From assembly GCA_016783155.1 (NCBI GenBank), contig JADHXB010000007.1:1-35789 (forward strand): a stretch of 35,789 nt of DNA, written 5' to 3'. Origin of the DNA: Dehalococcoidia bacterium (GTDB lineage Bacteria > Chloroflexota > Dehalococcoidia > GIF9 > UBA5629). The notes under the pieces were generated by a model, which made no database searches, was not told where the DNA came from, and saw nothing but the letters and a program-made list of their open reading frames with translations. The number at the start of each line of letters is the position of its first letter. Positions within the stretch are counted from its first letter, which is position 1. Position numbers and translations under genes: made by a program. Shown here piece after piece: positions 5,919 through 14,404 of the stretch.

Positions 5919-7616
5919 TCAGATCAGTTTGAATTCTAGTACGTCTACCAGACCCATGTCAGTCAATCTAAGTTCGGGGATTACTGGTAAGGCGATGAAA
6001 GAAAGAAGAGCGAATGGTGCTGGGGGGATATTTCCTAGCCCTAATGCGGTTTTTCCCACCTTATTGGATTTTTTGACAACTGCTTCCAGGGGTTCTGGTG
6101 AAAGCAAGCCGGCAATGGGTAGCGGCAAAGCTGCCAGGATTTTACCATCAACACAAACTACTAACCCACCTTGCAATCCCTCAATCTCTTTGACTGCTGT
6201 GAAGATATCATGGTCATTCGTGCCGACGGCTACTATGTTGTGAGAGTCGTGAGCTATGGATGAGGCTAGCGCACCTCGTTTCAGGCCGAAGCCTTTGACC
6301 AGCCCCAGGCCAATGTTGCCGTTTGCCTTGTGCCTTTCCACGACAACTAACTTTAATATATCTTCCTCTACGTTGGGTGTGATTACACCTTCTTTGGCTT
6401 TCACACGCTCGATTCTTTTCTTGGTGACTATCTGGCCGGGTATGATTTCAATTACTGGGAAAGTTTCCCCGCGTGCTATTAGTTTTAATGCTTCTATCTT
6501 GAAGGGCTTGATGTGGATGGTATCGGTCAGCTTTTTAGAGGAAGCTTTGAATGGTGGCAGAAGATAACTGCCGCCCCTAGCTACTAGGCTGCCTTTATGA
6601 AAGACCATATCTATTTCCAGCTTTGGAAGGTTGGTAATGGTAATAAGATTGGCTATATAGCTAGGGGCAATGCCACCCCGGTCGTATAGTCTGAAATACT
6701 CGGCGGTATTAATAGTTGCCAGTTGTATTGCCCGCACCGGATCGAGCCCTTTTTTTATTGCCTTTCTGACTACAGCATCAATGTCACCTTCGCTGAGCAA
6801 ATCGGAGCAACTGCGGTCATCGACGACAAAGAAGCATCTACAAAACGTCTTATCGTTGACCAGAGGTAAAAGGGCATCCAGATTTTTCTCTGAAGAGCCC
6901 TCCCGTATCATCAGGTGCATCCCCCGCCTTAGCTTTTCCCTGCCTTCCTCTAAAGCAGTTGACTCATGGTCTGAGCCAATGCCAGCGGCTAAGTAAGCGT
7001 TTAACTGCTTATTAGTAACAGCTGGTGCATGTCCATCAATGACCTTGCCCTGAGCAGCAGCTATTTTCTTAAGAACCTCTTTGTTTCCGCTGATGACGCC
7101 GGGAAAGTTCATCATTTCACCGAGCCCTATGACATTTGGCAATTTTAGAGCCCTCTTGATACCCTCGGCGGTGATCTCGGCACCGCTGGTTTCCATGTGG
7201 GTAGCTGGAACGCATGAGGGAGCCATGAAGAACATGTCCAAAGGCAGCTTTTGTGCCCAGTCCAGGACGAACTTTATACCATCGAAGCCGGCAACATTGG
7301 TTATTTCGTGCAGGTCAGTAATCACTGTTGAGGTACCTCTAGTAACTACAGCTTGAGCGTATTGAGCGGGATGAAGCATGGAGCTTTCTATGTGGGTGTG
7401 ACCGTTAATAAGCCCGGGAGCTAAATAGCTGCCTTTTAAGTTGATTATCTCCTTAGCCTTCTGATAGTTGCCGATTCCAGCAATCCTGTCGCCGTAAATA
7501 GCCACATTGCCTTCTTCTATGATGCCGACGAAAGTGTTTATTATCTTGGCGTTCTTAAGCAGCAAGTCTGCTGGGGCGTCTCCACGAGCAACTGAAATCA
7601 GTTTAGACAGGCTCAT
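5919..7616 (-). CDS. ade: Adenine deaminase
   Basis: Hydrolyses adenine to hypoxanthine and ammonia in the cytoplasm; a metal-dependent amidohydrolase. Seen are the metal-binding GLINGHTHIESSML near the N-terminus, VITDLHEITNVAG, the AdeC-type GIGSDHEST and VVDDRSCSDLLSEG, and a C-terminal domain with KGFGLKRGALASSIAHDSHNI. The frame could begin at GTG 7631, but that codon overlaps the GGAGG that serves ATG 7616 eight bases downstream, giving 565 aa, normal for the family. It follows hpt on the same strand, so the product hypoxanthine is the substrate of the neighbouring enzyme: a compact purine salvage unit. No terminator is evident; its 3' end faces the transposon. Confidence 0.93.
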   Translation of the reverse strand: MSLSKLISVARGDAPADLLLKNAKIINTFVGIIEEGNVAIYGDRIAGIGNYQKAKEIINLKGSYLAPGLINGHTHIESSMLHPAQYAQAVVTRGTSTVITDLHEITNVAGFDGIKFVLDWAQKLPLDMFFMAPSCVPATHMETSGAEITAEGIKRALKLPNVIGLGEMMNFPGVISGNKEVLKKIAAAQGKVIDGHAPAVTNKQLNAYLAAGIGSDHESTALEEGREKLRRGMHLMIREGSSEKNLDALLPLVNDKTFCRCFFVVDDRSCSDLLSEGDIDAVVRKAIKKGLDPVRAIQLATINTAEYFRLYDRGGIAPSYIANLITITNLPKLEIDMVFHKGSLVARGGSYLLPPFKASSKKLTDTIHIKPFKIEALKLIARGETFPVIEIIPGQIVTKKRIERVKAKEGVITPNVEEDILKLVVVERHKANGNIGLGLVKGFGLKRGALASSIAHDSHNIVAVGTNDHDIFTAVKEIEGLQGGLVVCVDGKILAALPLPIAGLLSPEPLEAVVKKSNKVGKTALGLGNIPPAPFALLSFIALPVIPELRLTDMGLVDVLEFKLI

Positions 7617-7644
7617 ATTCTGTTCCTCCACAAAAGATTAGTGT

Positions 7645-7662
7645 GCGACCTTTTAAGGTCGC
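7645..7662. other. Perfect hairpin between hpt and ade
   Basis: GCGACCTT-TT-AAGGTCGC is an 8-bp perfect stem in the 86-bp hpt-ade gap. No run of T follows on the minus strand, so it is not a standard terminator. It may be an RNA stability or processing element, or an operator. Confidence 0.4.
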
Positions 7663-7702
7663 TATGGACGAGGTTAGAGTCTCGCACTATAGGCGACGGT
7701 TT

Positions 7703-8221
7703 CTAATCTAGATAACATATATCTCTCAAATGACGAAACTTCTCATTCCAGTCAATTCCGTAGCCGACTATAAACTTGTTGGGAACGGTGAAACCAAGAT
7801 AATCAATGGCCAACGGAACTTTGTGTCGTGATGGCTTATCGGTCAGGGCGCAAAGCTTTAAGGACGCCGGTTTTTTCTTCCGTAGATACTTCATTAGAAA
7901 GGAAACGGTTAGCCCGGTATCAACTATATCCTCGACTACTAATACATCTCTGTCTTTTATTGGTGTCTTCAAGCCTTGTACTATTTTCACCTTGCCTGAA
8001 GTTTCTGTGCCTGAGCCATAGCTGGAGAGTTTGACAAAGTCGATCTCTACAGGTAAGCCAAGCTCACGAATCAGGTCAGCCATAAAAACGAAGGAACCTT
8101 TAAGGATGCCGATAAGTAGAGGTTGCTTGCCTTGATAATCCCGCCTGATTTCAGAAGCCAGCTTGGCTACAGCCTGCCTGATTTCATCCTGAGTAATTAG
8201 AACTTTAGGCTGCGGGGACAT
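7703..8221 (-). CDS. hpt: Hypoxanthine phosphoribosyltransferase
   Basis: Transfers phosphoribose from PRPP to hypoxanthine (and usually guanine) to make IMP/GMP. Type I PRTase features are visible: PLLIGILKGSFVFMADL (substrate loop), the PRPP motif VLVVEDIVDTGLT, and the C-terminal VPNKFIVGYGIDW. The 172-aa length is normal for bacterial Hpt. ATG 8221 has no ribosome binding site; instead a TATAAT ends eight bases before it, suggesting a leaderless message. It lies upstream of ade, whose product it uses. Confidence 0.94.
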   Translation of the reverse strand: MSPQPKVLITQDEIRQAVAKLASEIRRDYQGKQPLLIGILKGSFVFMADLIRELGLPVEIDFVKLSSYGSGTETSGKVKIVQGLKTPIKDRDVLVVEDIVDTGLTVSFLMKYLRKKKPASLKLCALTDKPSRHKVPLAIDYLGFTVPNKFIVGYGIDWNEKFRHLRDICYLD

Positions 8222-8228
8222 GGGGGTG

Positions 8229-8258
8229 ATTATACCCTTAGCCCTTTCCCCTTGTCTA
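8229..8258 (-). promoter_or_regulatory. hpt promoter (apparently leaderless transcript)
   Basis: Minus strand: TAGACA (8253-8258), an 18-bp spacer and TATAAT (8229-8234). Only seven bases (CACCCCC) separate the -10 from ATG 8221, so transcription should start at or next to the A of the start codon. This agrees with the absence of a Shine-Dalgarno site. Confidence 0.65.
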
Positions 8259-8292
8259 TATGGTGGATTTACGGGGACTGCTTTAAGGGCTG

Positions 8293-9462
8293 TCAGTGCT
8301 TAACGATTAGTTTTTTGACGGCTTTTTGGAGGCCTTCGATGGAGAGCTCAAACATGGGAAAAATTCTTTTAATCATCATGATGGTAGGTTCATTCCAGTA
8401 GTTGATTGACTCGGGGTTTAGCCAAACGCAATGGCTGAAATGGTCGGCGATTTGTTTGAGGCGAGTTATCCCCGACTTGTAGTTTCGCTCATAGTAGTAA
8501 ATGGCACCGTAAATACTGTGTAGCTCTGATGGTGACATCCAGGCATCTCCTAACAGTATCACTTTATAATCTGGCTCCATGATTTGCAGCAGATGGTCGG
8601 TGCTTACTGCATCCCGGCGTTGGATGTCCTTGTAGACGTAGTCGTAGATGCAGTTATGGAAATAGTAGTATTGAAAGTCCTTGAAGTGTGTGCTGCGGTG
8701 GGCAGCCGAGAAGAGCAGGCTGCAGAGGTTAGCGAAGGGGTCCATAGAGCCTCCGACATCCATAAGGAGAAGCAGCTTCACCTTATTCTTTCGGCTCCGT
8801 CTCCAGATTAGGTCAATATCGCCAGCATTCTTGGCGGTAGCGTCGATTGTCTTGTCCAAATCCAGTTCGTCCTCTGGTCCGGTGCGATTCAATTGTCTTA
8901 GCCCTTTTAAGGCTACTTCAATTTGGCGGATATCGAGCGTTAGGTCATGGCGGTAGTTGCGGAATTGCCTTTGTTCGGCAATTTGAATGGCGCTCCTGCC
9001 GCCTCCACTACCGCCAATCCTGAAGCCAGCCGGGTGTTGTCCCGAATGCCCGAAAGGCGAGACGCCTCCTCTGCCGATCCAGTAGCCACCCCCGTCGTGT
9101 TGTTCTGTTTGTTCACGGAGTCTTTTTTCAAGCTCCTCTAACAGTTCATCCAAATCCATTCTATCCAGCAGGGCCCTTTCCTCTTCGGTAAGGAACATCC
9201 TGCTCAAGGGGTCTTTAAGCCAGTTCAGGATTTCCTCTGAGATTTCTGGTGGGGCCTTTATACCTTTGAAGTATTCTTGGAAAGCAACATCATAGTGGTC
9301 GAAGTAAGCCTCGCTTTTAACCAGTATAGACCGGGCGAGATAATAGAAATCGTTCAGACTGGAGATATAGCCCCTGGATAAAGCTTCCATAAGGGTCATC
9401 CATTCTGTGATTGAGACGGGTACCTTTCTCTCCCTTAAGGTGTAAAAAAAGCTAGTAAACAT
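8293..9462 (-). CDS. CoxE-like von Willebrand factor A domain protein
   Basis: A 389-aa protein of the VWA/CoxE group that works with MoxR-type ATPases, probably in metal-centre insertion or assembly of a protein complex. The N-terminal helical part (FFYTLRERKVPVSITEWMTLM) and a Gly-rich linker (residues about 125-155, GGGYWIGRGGVSPFG) lead to a VWA domain with a degenerate MIDAS, LLLMDVGGSMDP, characteristic of this group. VILLGDAWMSPSEL follows. It lies 22 bp after the MoxR gene, the standard pairing. No strong ribosome binding site precedes ATG 9462. The client complex is not encoded nearby, so the exact role is unknown. Confidence 0.85.
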   Translation of the reverse strand: MFTSFFYTLRERKVPVSITEWMTLMEALSRGYISSLNDFYYLARSILVKSEAYFDHYDVAFQEYFKGIKAPPEISEEILNWLKDPLSRMFLTEEERALLDRMDLDELLEELEKRLREQTEQHDGGGYWIGRGGVSPFGHSGQHPAGFRIGGSGGGRSAIQIAEQRQFRNYRHDLTLDIRQIEVALKGLRQLNRTGPEDELDLDKTIDATAKNAGDIDLIWRRSRKNKVKLLLLMDVGGSMDPFANLCSLLFSAAHRSTHFKDFQYYYFHNCIYDYVYKDIQRRDAVSTDHLLQIMEPDYKVILLGDAWMSPSELHSIYGAIYYYERNYKSGITRLKQIADHFSHCVWLNPESINYWNEPTIMMIKRIFPMFELSIEGLQKAVKKLIVKH

Positions 9463-9484
9463 ACGAGTGCCTATCTACTGCTTA

Positions 9485-10357
9485 TTAACGTAGTGTCTCG
9501 TAGCCATCTGCAGTCTTCGTGGTTCGCATCTTCTTCATGTAGTTATTTACGAAATAGGCGTGGTCTGCTTCTTTCTTCAACAAGGTGCCGGCAAAAGGAA
9601 TCTCACTGGGTATTACCTCATCTGGTGTGCTGCTGGCGATGAGAACACGAATCCAGTCTATAAGTTCGCTTGTTGACGGCTTCTTGCGGAAGTCGTCAAT
9701 CTTCCTTAGTGAATAGAATGTTGCCAGAGCTTGATGAAGTAGATTATCCCTGATGTCGGGGAAGTGTACCTTTATTATTTCCTCCATGAGTGCAGGGTCA
9801 GGGAATTCAATGTAATGGAATATGCAGCGTCGGAGGAATGCATCAGGAAGCTCCTTTTCAGCGTTGCTGGTTATGACTACTATGGGTCGATGAACGGTAA
9901 CAGTTGTCTCTCCAGTCTCAGGTATATAGAAGCTCATCTCATCTATCTCATTGAGCAAGTCGTTAGGAAATTCGATGTCGGCTTTATCTATCTCGTCAAT
10001 GAGGAGCACAATCTCTTCTTTAGAGACAAAGGCCTCTCCCAATTTACCCAGCTTTATGTATTGCCTGATGTCGGATATGTCTTTATCCCCGAAGCGGCTG
10101 TCGTTCAGCCTTTGGACAGTATCGTAAACATAAAGGCCTTCTTGGGCTTTGGTAGTTGATTTTATGTTCCAGACGATGAGCTTCTTGTCTATACCTTTAG
10201 CAATACTGTGGGCCAGTAGCGTTTTTCCCGTTCCAGGTTCGCCTCTAACCAACAAAGGCCTCTTTAAAGCTATGGCTACATTAACCGCATTTCTCAGAGC
10301 TTCAGAGGTAACATAGTCATGCGAGCCCTTGAATTTATCGAAACCATCAGTAGTCAT
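9485..10357 (-). CDS. MoxR-family AAA+ ATPase
   Basis: A chaperone-like AAA+ ATPase (290 aa). Walker A is RGEPGTGKT (G39-T46), Walker B is VLLIDEIDKAD, followed by the MoxR-type NDLLNEIDEMSFYIPETGE and VVITSNAEKELPDAFLRRC (sensor 1 and arginine finger). It precedes and probably acts with the VWA protein. ATG 10357 is 13 bases after a GGAGG (10371-10375), a longer spacing than usual. It is transcribed divergently from rpoB. Homologous MoxR-CoxE pairs activate molybdo-enzymes, CO dehydrogenase or Rubisco, but nothing here shows which client applies. Confidence 0.9.
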   Translation of the reverse strand: MTTDGFDKFKGSHDYVTSEALRNAVNVAIALKRPLLVRGEPGTGKTLLAHSIAKGIDKKLIVWNIKSTTKAQEGLYVYDTVQRLNDSRFGDKDISDIRQYIKLGKLGEAFVSKEEIVLLIDEIDKADIEFPNDLLNEIDEMSFYIPETGETTVTVHRPIVVITSNAEKELPDAFLRRCIFHYIEFPDPALMEEIIKVHFPDIRDNLLHQALATFYSLRKIDDFRKKPSTSELIDWIRVLIASSTPDEVIPSEIPFAGTLLKKEADHAYFVNNYMKKMRTTKTADGYETLR

Positions 10358-10412
10358 TATTTAAAATCTGCCTCCATTAGCGTTAGTGGTTTGTGGTGCT
10401 ATGCCGTTGCTA

Positions 10413-10441
10413 ATTGTAATCAATATTGAAGTCTAAAGCAA
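10413..10441 (-). promoter_or_regulatory. Probable promoter of the moxR-VWA unit
   Basis: Minus strand: TTGCTT (10436-10441), a 17-bp spacer and TACAAT (10413-10418), predicting a leader of about 49 nt before ATG 10357. The -10 is good, the -35 weak. Confidence 0.45.
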
Positions 10442-10442
10442 T

Positions 10443-10468
10443 CTGGCTTGGTGATGATGCCAAGCTAG
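10443..10468. other. Inverted repeat upstream of the moxR promoter
   Basis: CTGGCTTGG (10443-10451) and CCAAGCTAG (10460-10468) form a 9-bp stem with one G-T pair and an 8-base loop. It abuts the moxR -35 and lies in the divergent moxR/rpoB region of 369 bp. There is no T-run, so a terminator is unlikely; an operator is possible. The rest of this region holds only the two promoters and a roughly 128-nt rpoB leader. Confidence 0.4.
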
Positions 10469-10563
10469 GACATGAATGCTACTAATAAGATGGGTTCCCC
10501 CCGCATGATGGGAGATTTGTGCGAGGAAGCTTGAAATTTTTGTGAAAAAGGATTAAAATGCTC

Positions 10564-10592
10564 TTGACAGAAAGCAGATTTGGTGTTATAAT
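10564..10592 (+). promoter_or_regulatory. Consensus sigma70 promoter of rpoBC
   Basis: TTGACA (10564-10569), exactly 17 bp, TATAAT (10587-10592): both hexamers are perfect. Transcription should start near 10599, leaving a leader of about 128 nt before rpoB. No ribosomal protein genes precede rpoB. Confidence 0.85.
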
Positions 10593-10726
10593 TCTCGTTT
10601 ACTGTATTGGAATGCCTTGTCGACTGCCTATTAATTTTTTCCTCAATAAAGATCCTTAGTTGCAATCTATCTCTTGGTTAAAGTACCACTTTTGAGGCGT
10701 TTGTCTTAATTTTTGATGGGAGAGTT

Positions 10727-13700
10727 ATGTCTATTTCATTAGTGCCTGAAGGACAAAGCGTTGATTTGGAGGGGAGAAAATCCTTCGCTAAATTACCTGA
10801 GGTTTTAGAGATTCCTAATCTTATCAAAGTTCAACTTGATTCCTTTCGTTGGTTTCAGGAGGAGGGGTTAAGGGAGCTTTTCCAAGAAGTTTCCCCCATT
10901 TATGACTTCACCGGTACGCGGTTAGAGTTGCATTTCGTTGGATATGAGTTTCGCCAGCCTCCATGCTCAGTTGACCAATGTCGTCAGCGGGATATTGCAT
11001 ATGCAGCTCCTCTCTATGTTAGGGCTAAATTGTTAGTTAAAGACACAGGAGAGATTAAGGAGCAAGAGGTATTTTTTGGTGATATCCCCATTATGACGGA
11101 GAAAGGGACCTTTGTAATCAGTGGTGCGGAGAGGGTGGTGGTTAATCAATTACTTCGTTCCCCGGGTATTTATTTCAGCATAAAACAAGACTCAGCTAGT
11201 GGGCGTGAGCTATGTGCTGCCAAGTTGATCCCTGAGCACGGCGCTTGGCTGGAGTTTGAAACGTCCAACAGGGATGTGATTTTTGTAAAAGTAGACGGCA
11301 AGAGGAAGATCCCCGTGGCGGTTTTGCTGCGTGCCATCGGCTATGACAAAGATAGTGAGCTGCTAGAGCTTTTCCGGGACGTGGAAACCTCGTCAGAGCA
11401 TACTTTCATACAATCTACAATGGAAAGAGAGCCTTCTGTCAGTACCAGAGAAAAAGCTCTAGTTGATATCTATAAGCGTTTGCGTCCTGGTGAACCGCCT
11501 ACTCATGAGAATGCTCAAACCCTTCTAAATAATCTTTTCTTCAATCCCAGGCGTTATGACTTGGGTAGAGTTGGGCGATATAAGCTCAACAATAGATTAG
11601 GTCTTGATATTGATGAGCATCGCCGCTGCCTGACCAAGGAAGATTTTATAGAAATAGTACGGCGCATTATCAAGGTCAATAATGGTAAGGAAGAACCGGA
11701 TGATATTGATCACCTGCGTAATAGGAGAGTACGGACGGCAGGGAACCTTATACAGAACCAGTTTCGCATCGGGTTGCTGCGTTTAGAGCGGGCAATTAAG
11801 GAGCGAATGAGCATTGTTGGTCCTGAAGCTGCTACCCCTTCAACTTTAATTAATAACCGCCCTATAGTTGCTGCTGTGAGGGAGTTTTTTGGTGGTTCAC
11901 AGCTCTCACAATTCATGGACCAAACCAACCCCTTGGCTGAACTGACTCATAAGCGTCGTCTTTCGGCAATGGGGCCGGGTGGGCTGTCCCGTGAGCGTGC
12001 CGGTTTTGATGTTCGCGATGTGCACCATTCGCATTATGGAAAAATCTGCCCTATAGAGACACCGGAAGGGCCAAATATCGGTCTTATCGGCTCTCTTGCT
12101 ACTTATGCGTCAATTAATGACTATGGCTTTATACAGACACCTTACCGTAAGGTCATCCACGAGGTGCCTAATAACGTTGAAAGTCTGGTAAATAGAACAG
12201 TCTTTGAGGACATAACTGACTCAAAAGGGAATGTCATTGCTTCTAAAAGGACTCTAATTACTAAAGAAATTGCTAAAAAGATAGCCTCTTTGTCTTCTAA
12301 AACCATAAGAGTTGTTCCTTTCGTCTCTGAACGAATTGTCTATCTGACCGCCGACGAAGAAGAGCGATATGCGATTGCTCAGGCTAATACTCTTCTTAAT
12401 CAAAGAAACGAATTCATTGAGGATAGAGTCGGTGCCATAAGAGGGGGCAAATATCTTAAGGAACCTGCAGATAAGATAGATTTCATGGATGTTTCACCGA
12501 AGCAAGTTTTTAGCGTCACTACTTGCCTTATACCTTTTCTTGAGCATGATGATGCTAATAGGGCTCTAATGGGGTCAAACATGCAGCGCCAGGCTGTGCC
12601 TTTACTCCGCCCCGAGGCCCCATTAATAGCCACTGGGATGGAAAAAGAAGTAGCTAAATATAGTGGACAGGTTGTATTTGCCAGAGAGGATGGTGAAGTT
12701 GTTTCAGTTGACACTACTCAAGTTACGATTGTTGAAAAGAATGGGAATGAGCATATCTATCCGTTAATGAAATTTGTTCGAACTAATCAAGGAACTTGTG
12801 TAAATCAGCGCCCTGTAGTGTCTAAAGGTGATGAAGTTAAAAAAGGGCAAGTTATAGCCGATGGTTCAGCTACAGATCGTGGTGAGCTTGCCTTAGGGCA
12901 AAATATCATCTGTGCCTTTATGAGCTGGCGGGGATATAACTTTGAAGATGCTATTATCATTAGTGATAGACTGGTCAAGAATGATAGGTTTACCTCCATC
13001 CATATCGAGAAGCATGAAATAGAAGCCCGTGAGACAAAGCTGGGCACAGAGGAGATTACTAGAGATATACCCAATGTAGGGGAGGAGAGCCTGCGTGATT
13101 TGGATGAATCTGGCATTATCCGGGTAGGTGCTGAAGTTGGCCCGGGGTCCATCTTAGTGGGTAAGATCAGCCCCAAAGGGGAAACCGAGTTGACTGCTGA
13201 GGAGAAACTGCTGCGGGCAATCTTTGGCGAGAAGGCCCGTGAGGTAAAGGATAGCTCTTTGAGGGTGCCACATGGCGAATGTGGGAAGGTGATTGATGTC
13301 AGGGTTTTCTCTCGTGATGATCATACTGATTTACCTGCTGGTGTTTATTGTCTAATACGGGTGTGGATTGCACAGAAACGGAAAATCTCTGTTGGAGATA
13401 AGATGGCTGGAAGACATGGTAACAAAGGCGTTATATCCTGTATCTTACCTGAGGAAGATATGCCTTTCCTACCTGATGGTAGACCAGTGGATATAATCCT
13501 TAATCCTATTGGTGTCCCGTCACGCATGAATATAGGTCAAATCCTAGAGACCCACTTAGGCTGGGCTGCTGAAACACTAGGTCTTAAAATGCTCAACCCG
13601 ATTTTCGATGGAGCTAATGATATTGACATTGAGGATGCCTTAGCCAGGGCATGGATCATTCAGCAGGCAGGCGTGATTAACCAGGCAGGTCGAGGTGATT

Positions 13701-14395
13701 CTAAAACTGTTGAATTTAATCAGGCTAAGACTTGGCTTGCTGATAATGGTTATAACGCTGAGAAAGTATTCGATGATCGCTATCCTTTGGAGGCGAGGAG
13801 AGTTTGCCTTCGCTTATGGCTTGAAACCTTAGGTGTTAAGGTTTATGGACTTAGTGATGAGGAACTAGAAGTGATTGTAGAAAAGGTTTACATTGAGCAG
13901 AGACAGTCGCCGCCCATATTCGGCAAACTTAATCTTTGTGATGGGCGAACCGGCGAGCCTTTCGACCAGCCGGTGACTGTGGGTAGTATTTACATGATGA
14001 AGCTGATTCACCTTGTTGAGGATAAGGTGCATGCCCGGTCTACTGGTCCTTATTCTCTAATCACACAGCAGCCTCTCGGCGGAAAGGCTCAATTTGGGGG
14101 GCAACGATTTGGCGAGATGGAGGTGTGGGCATTGGAAGCCTATGGTGCCAGTCATACGCTTCAGGAACTGCTGACTATTAAGTCAGACGATGTAGCCGGT
14201 CGAGCCAAAGCTTATGAGGCTCTTGTTAAAGGTGAAGATATATTTCAACCTGGTGTCCCTGAATCATTCAAGGTTCTTTTTATGGAATTACGTAGCTTAG
14301 GTCTAGCCGTTGAGCTACTTAATGAAGAGGAGGAAATGGTAGGCTTCTTGGAAGAGAGGAAGAAAATTGGGAATAAGCTCAGAGGTTTGAGCTAA
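10727..14395 (+). CDS. rpoB: DNA-directed RNA polymerase subunit beta
   Basis: Catalytic-core subunit of RNA polymerase (1,222 aa). The rifampicin region reads [20 protein letters not shown] with D398, H408 and S413 in the positions of E. coli D516, H526 and S531, all the susceptible-type residues. Other landmarks are [20 protein letters not shown], the active-site [12 protein letters not shown], and the C-terminal [25 protein letters not shown] 10727 has GGGAG seven to eight bases upstream. It is followed nine bases later by rpoC, so the two are co-transcribed. The protein lacks the large lineage insertions of proteobacterial RpoB. Confidence 0.98.
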   Translation: MSISLVPEGQSVDLEGRKSFAKLPEVLEIPNLIKVQLDSFRWFQEEGLRELFQEVSPIYDFTGTRLELHFVGYEFRQPPCSVDQCRQRDIAYAAPLYVRAKLLVKDTGEIKEQEVFFGDIPIMTEKGTFVISGAERVVVNQLLRSPGIYFSIKQDSASGRELCAAKLIPEHGAWLEFETSNRDVIFVKVDGKRKIPVAVLLRAIGYDKDSELLELFRDVETSSEHTFIQSTMEREPSVSTREKALVDIYKRLRPGEPPTHENAQTLLNNLFFNPRRYDLGRVGRYKLNNRLGLDIDEHRRCLTKEDFIEIVRRIIKVNNGKEEPDDIDHLRNRRVRTAGNLIQNQFRIGLLRLERAIKERMSIVGPEAATPSTLINNRPIVAAVREFFGGSQLSQFMDQTNPLAELTHKRRLSAMGPGGLSRERAGFDVRDVHHSHYGKICPIETPEGPNIGLIGSLATYASINDYGFIQTPYRKVIHEVPNNVESLVNRTVFEDITDSKGNVIASKRTLITKEIAKKIASLSSKTIRVVPFVSERIVYLTADEEERYAIAQANTLLNQRNEFIEDRVGAIRGGKYLKEPADKIDFMDVSPKQVFSVTTCLIPFLEHDDANRALMGSNMQRQAVPLLRPEAPLIATGMEKEVAKYSGQVVFAREDGEVVSVDTTQVTIVEKNGNEHIYPLMKFVRTNQGTCVNQRPVVSKGDEVKKGQVIADGSATDRGELALGQNIICAFMSWRGYNFEDAIIISDRLVKNDRFTSIHIEKHEIEARETKLGTEEITRDIPNVGEESLRDLDESGIIRVGAEVGPGSILVGKISPKGETELTAEEKLLRAIFGEKAREVKDSSLRVPHGECGKVIDVRVFSRDDHTDLPAGVYCLIRVWIAQKRKISVGDKMAGRHGNKGVISCILPEEDMPFLPDGRPVDIILNPIGVPSRMNIGQILETHLGWAAETLGLKMLNPIFDGANDIDIEDALARAWIIQQAGVINQAGRGDSKTVEFNQAKTWLADNGYNAEKVFDDRYPLEARRVCLRLWLETLGVKVYGLSDEELEVIVEKVYIEQRQSPPIFGKLNLCDGRTGEPFDQPVTVGSIYMMKLIHLVEDKVHARSTGPYSLITQQPLGGKAQFGGQRFGEMEVWALEAYGASHTLQELLTIKSDDVAGRAKAYEALVKGEDIFQPGVPESFKVLFMELRSLGLAVELLNEEEEMVGFLEERKKIGNKLRGLS

Positions 14396-14404
14396 AGGAG
14401 ACAG

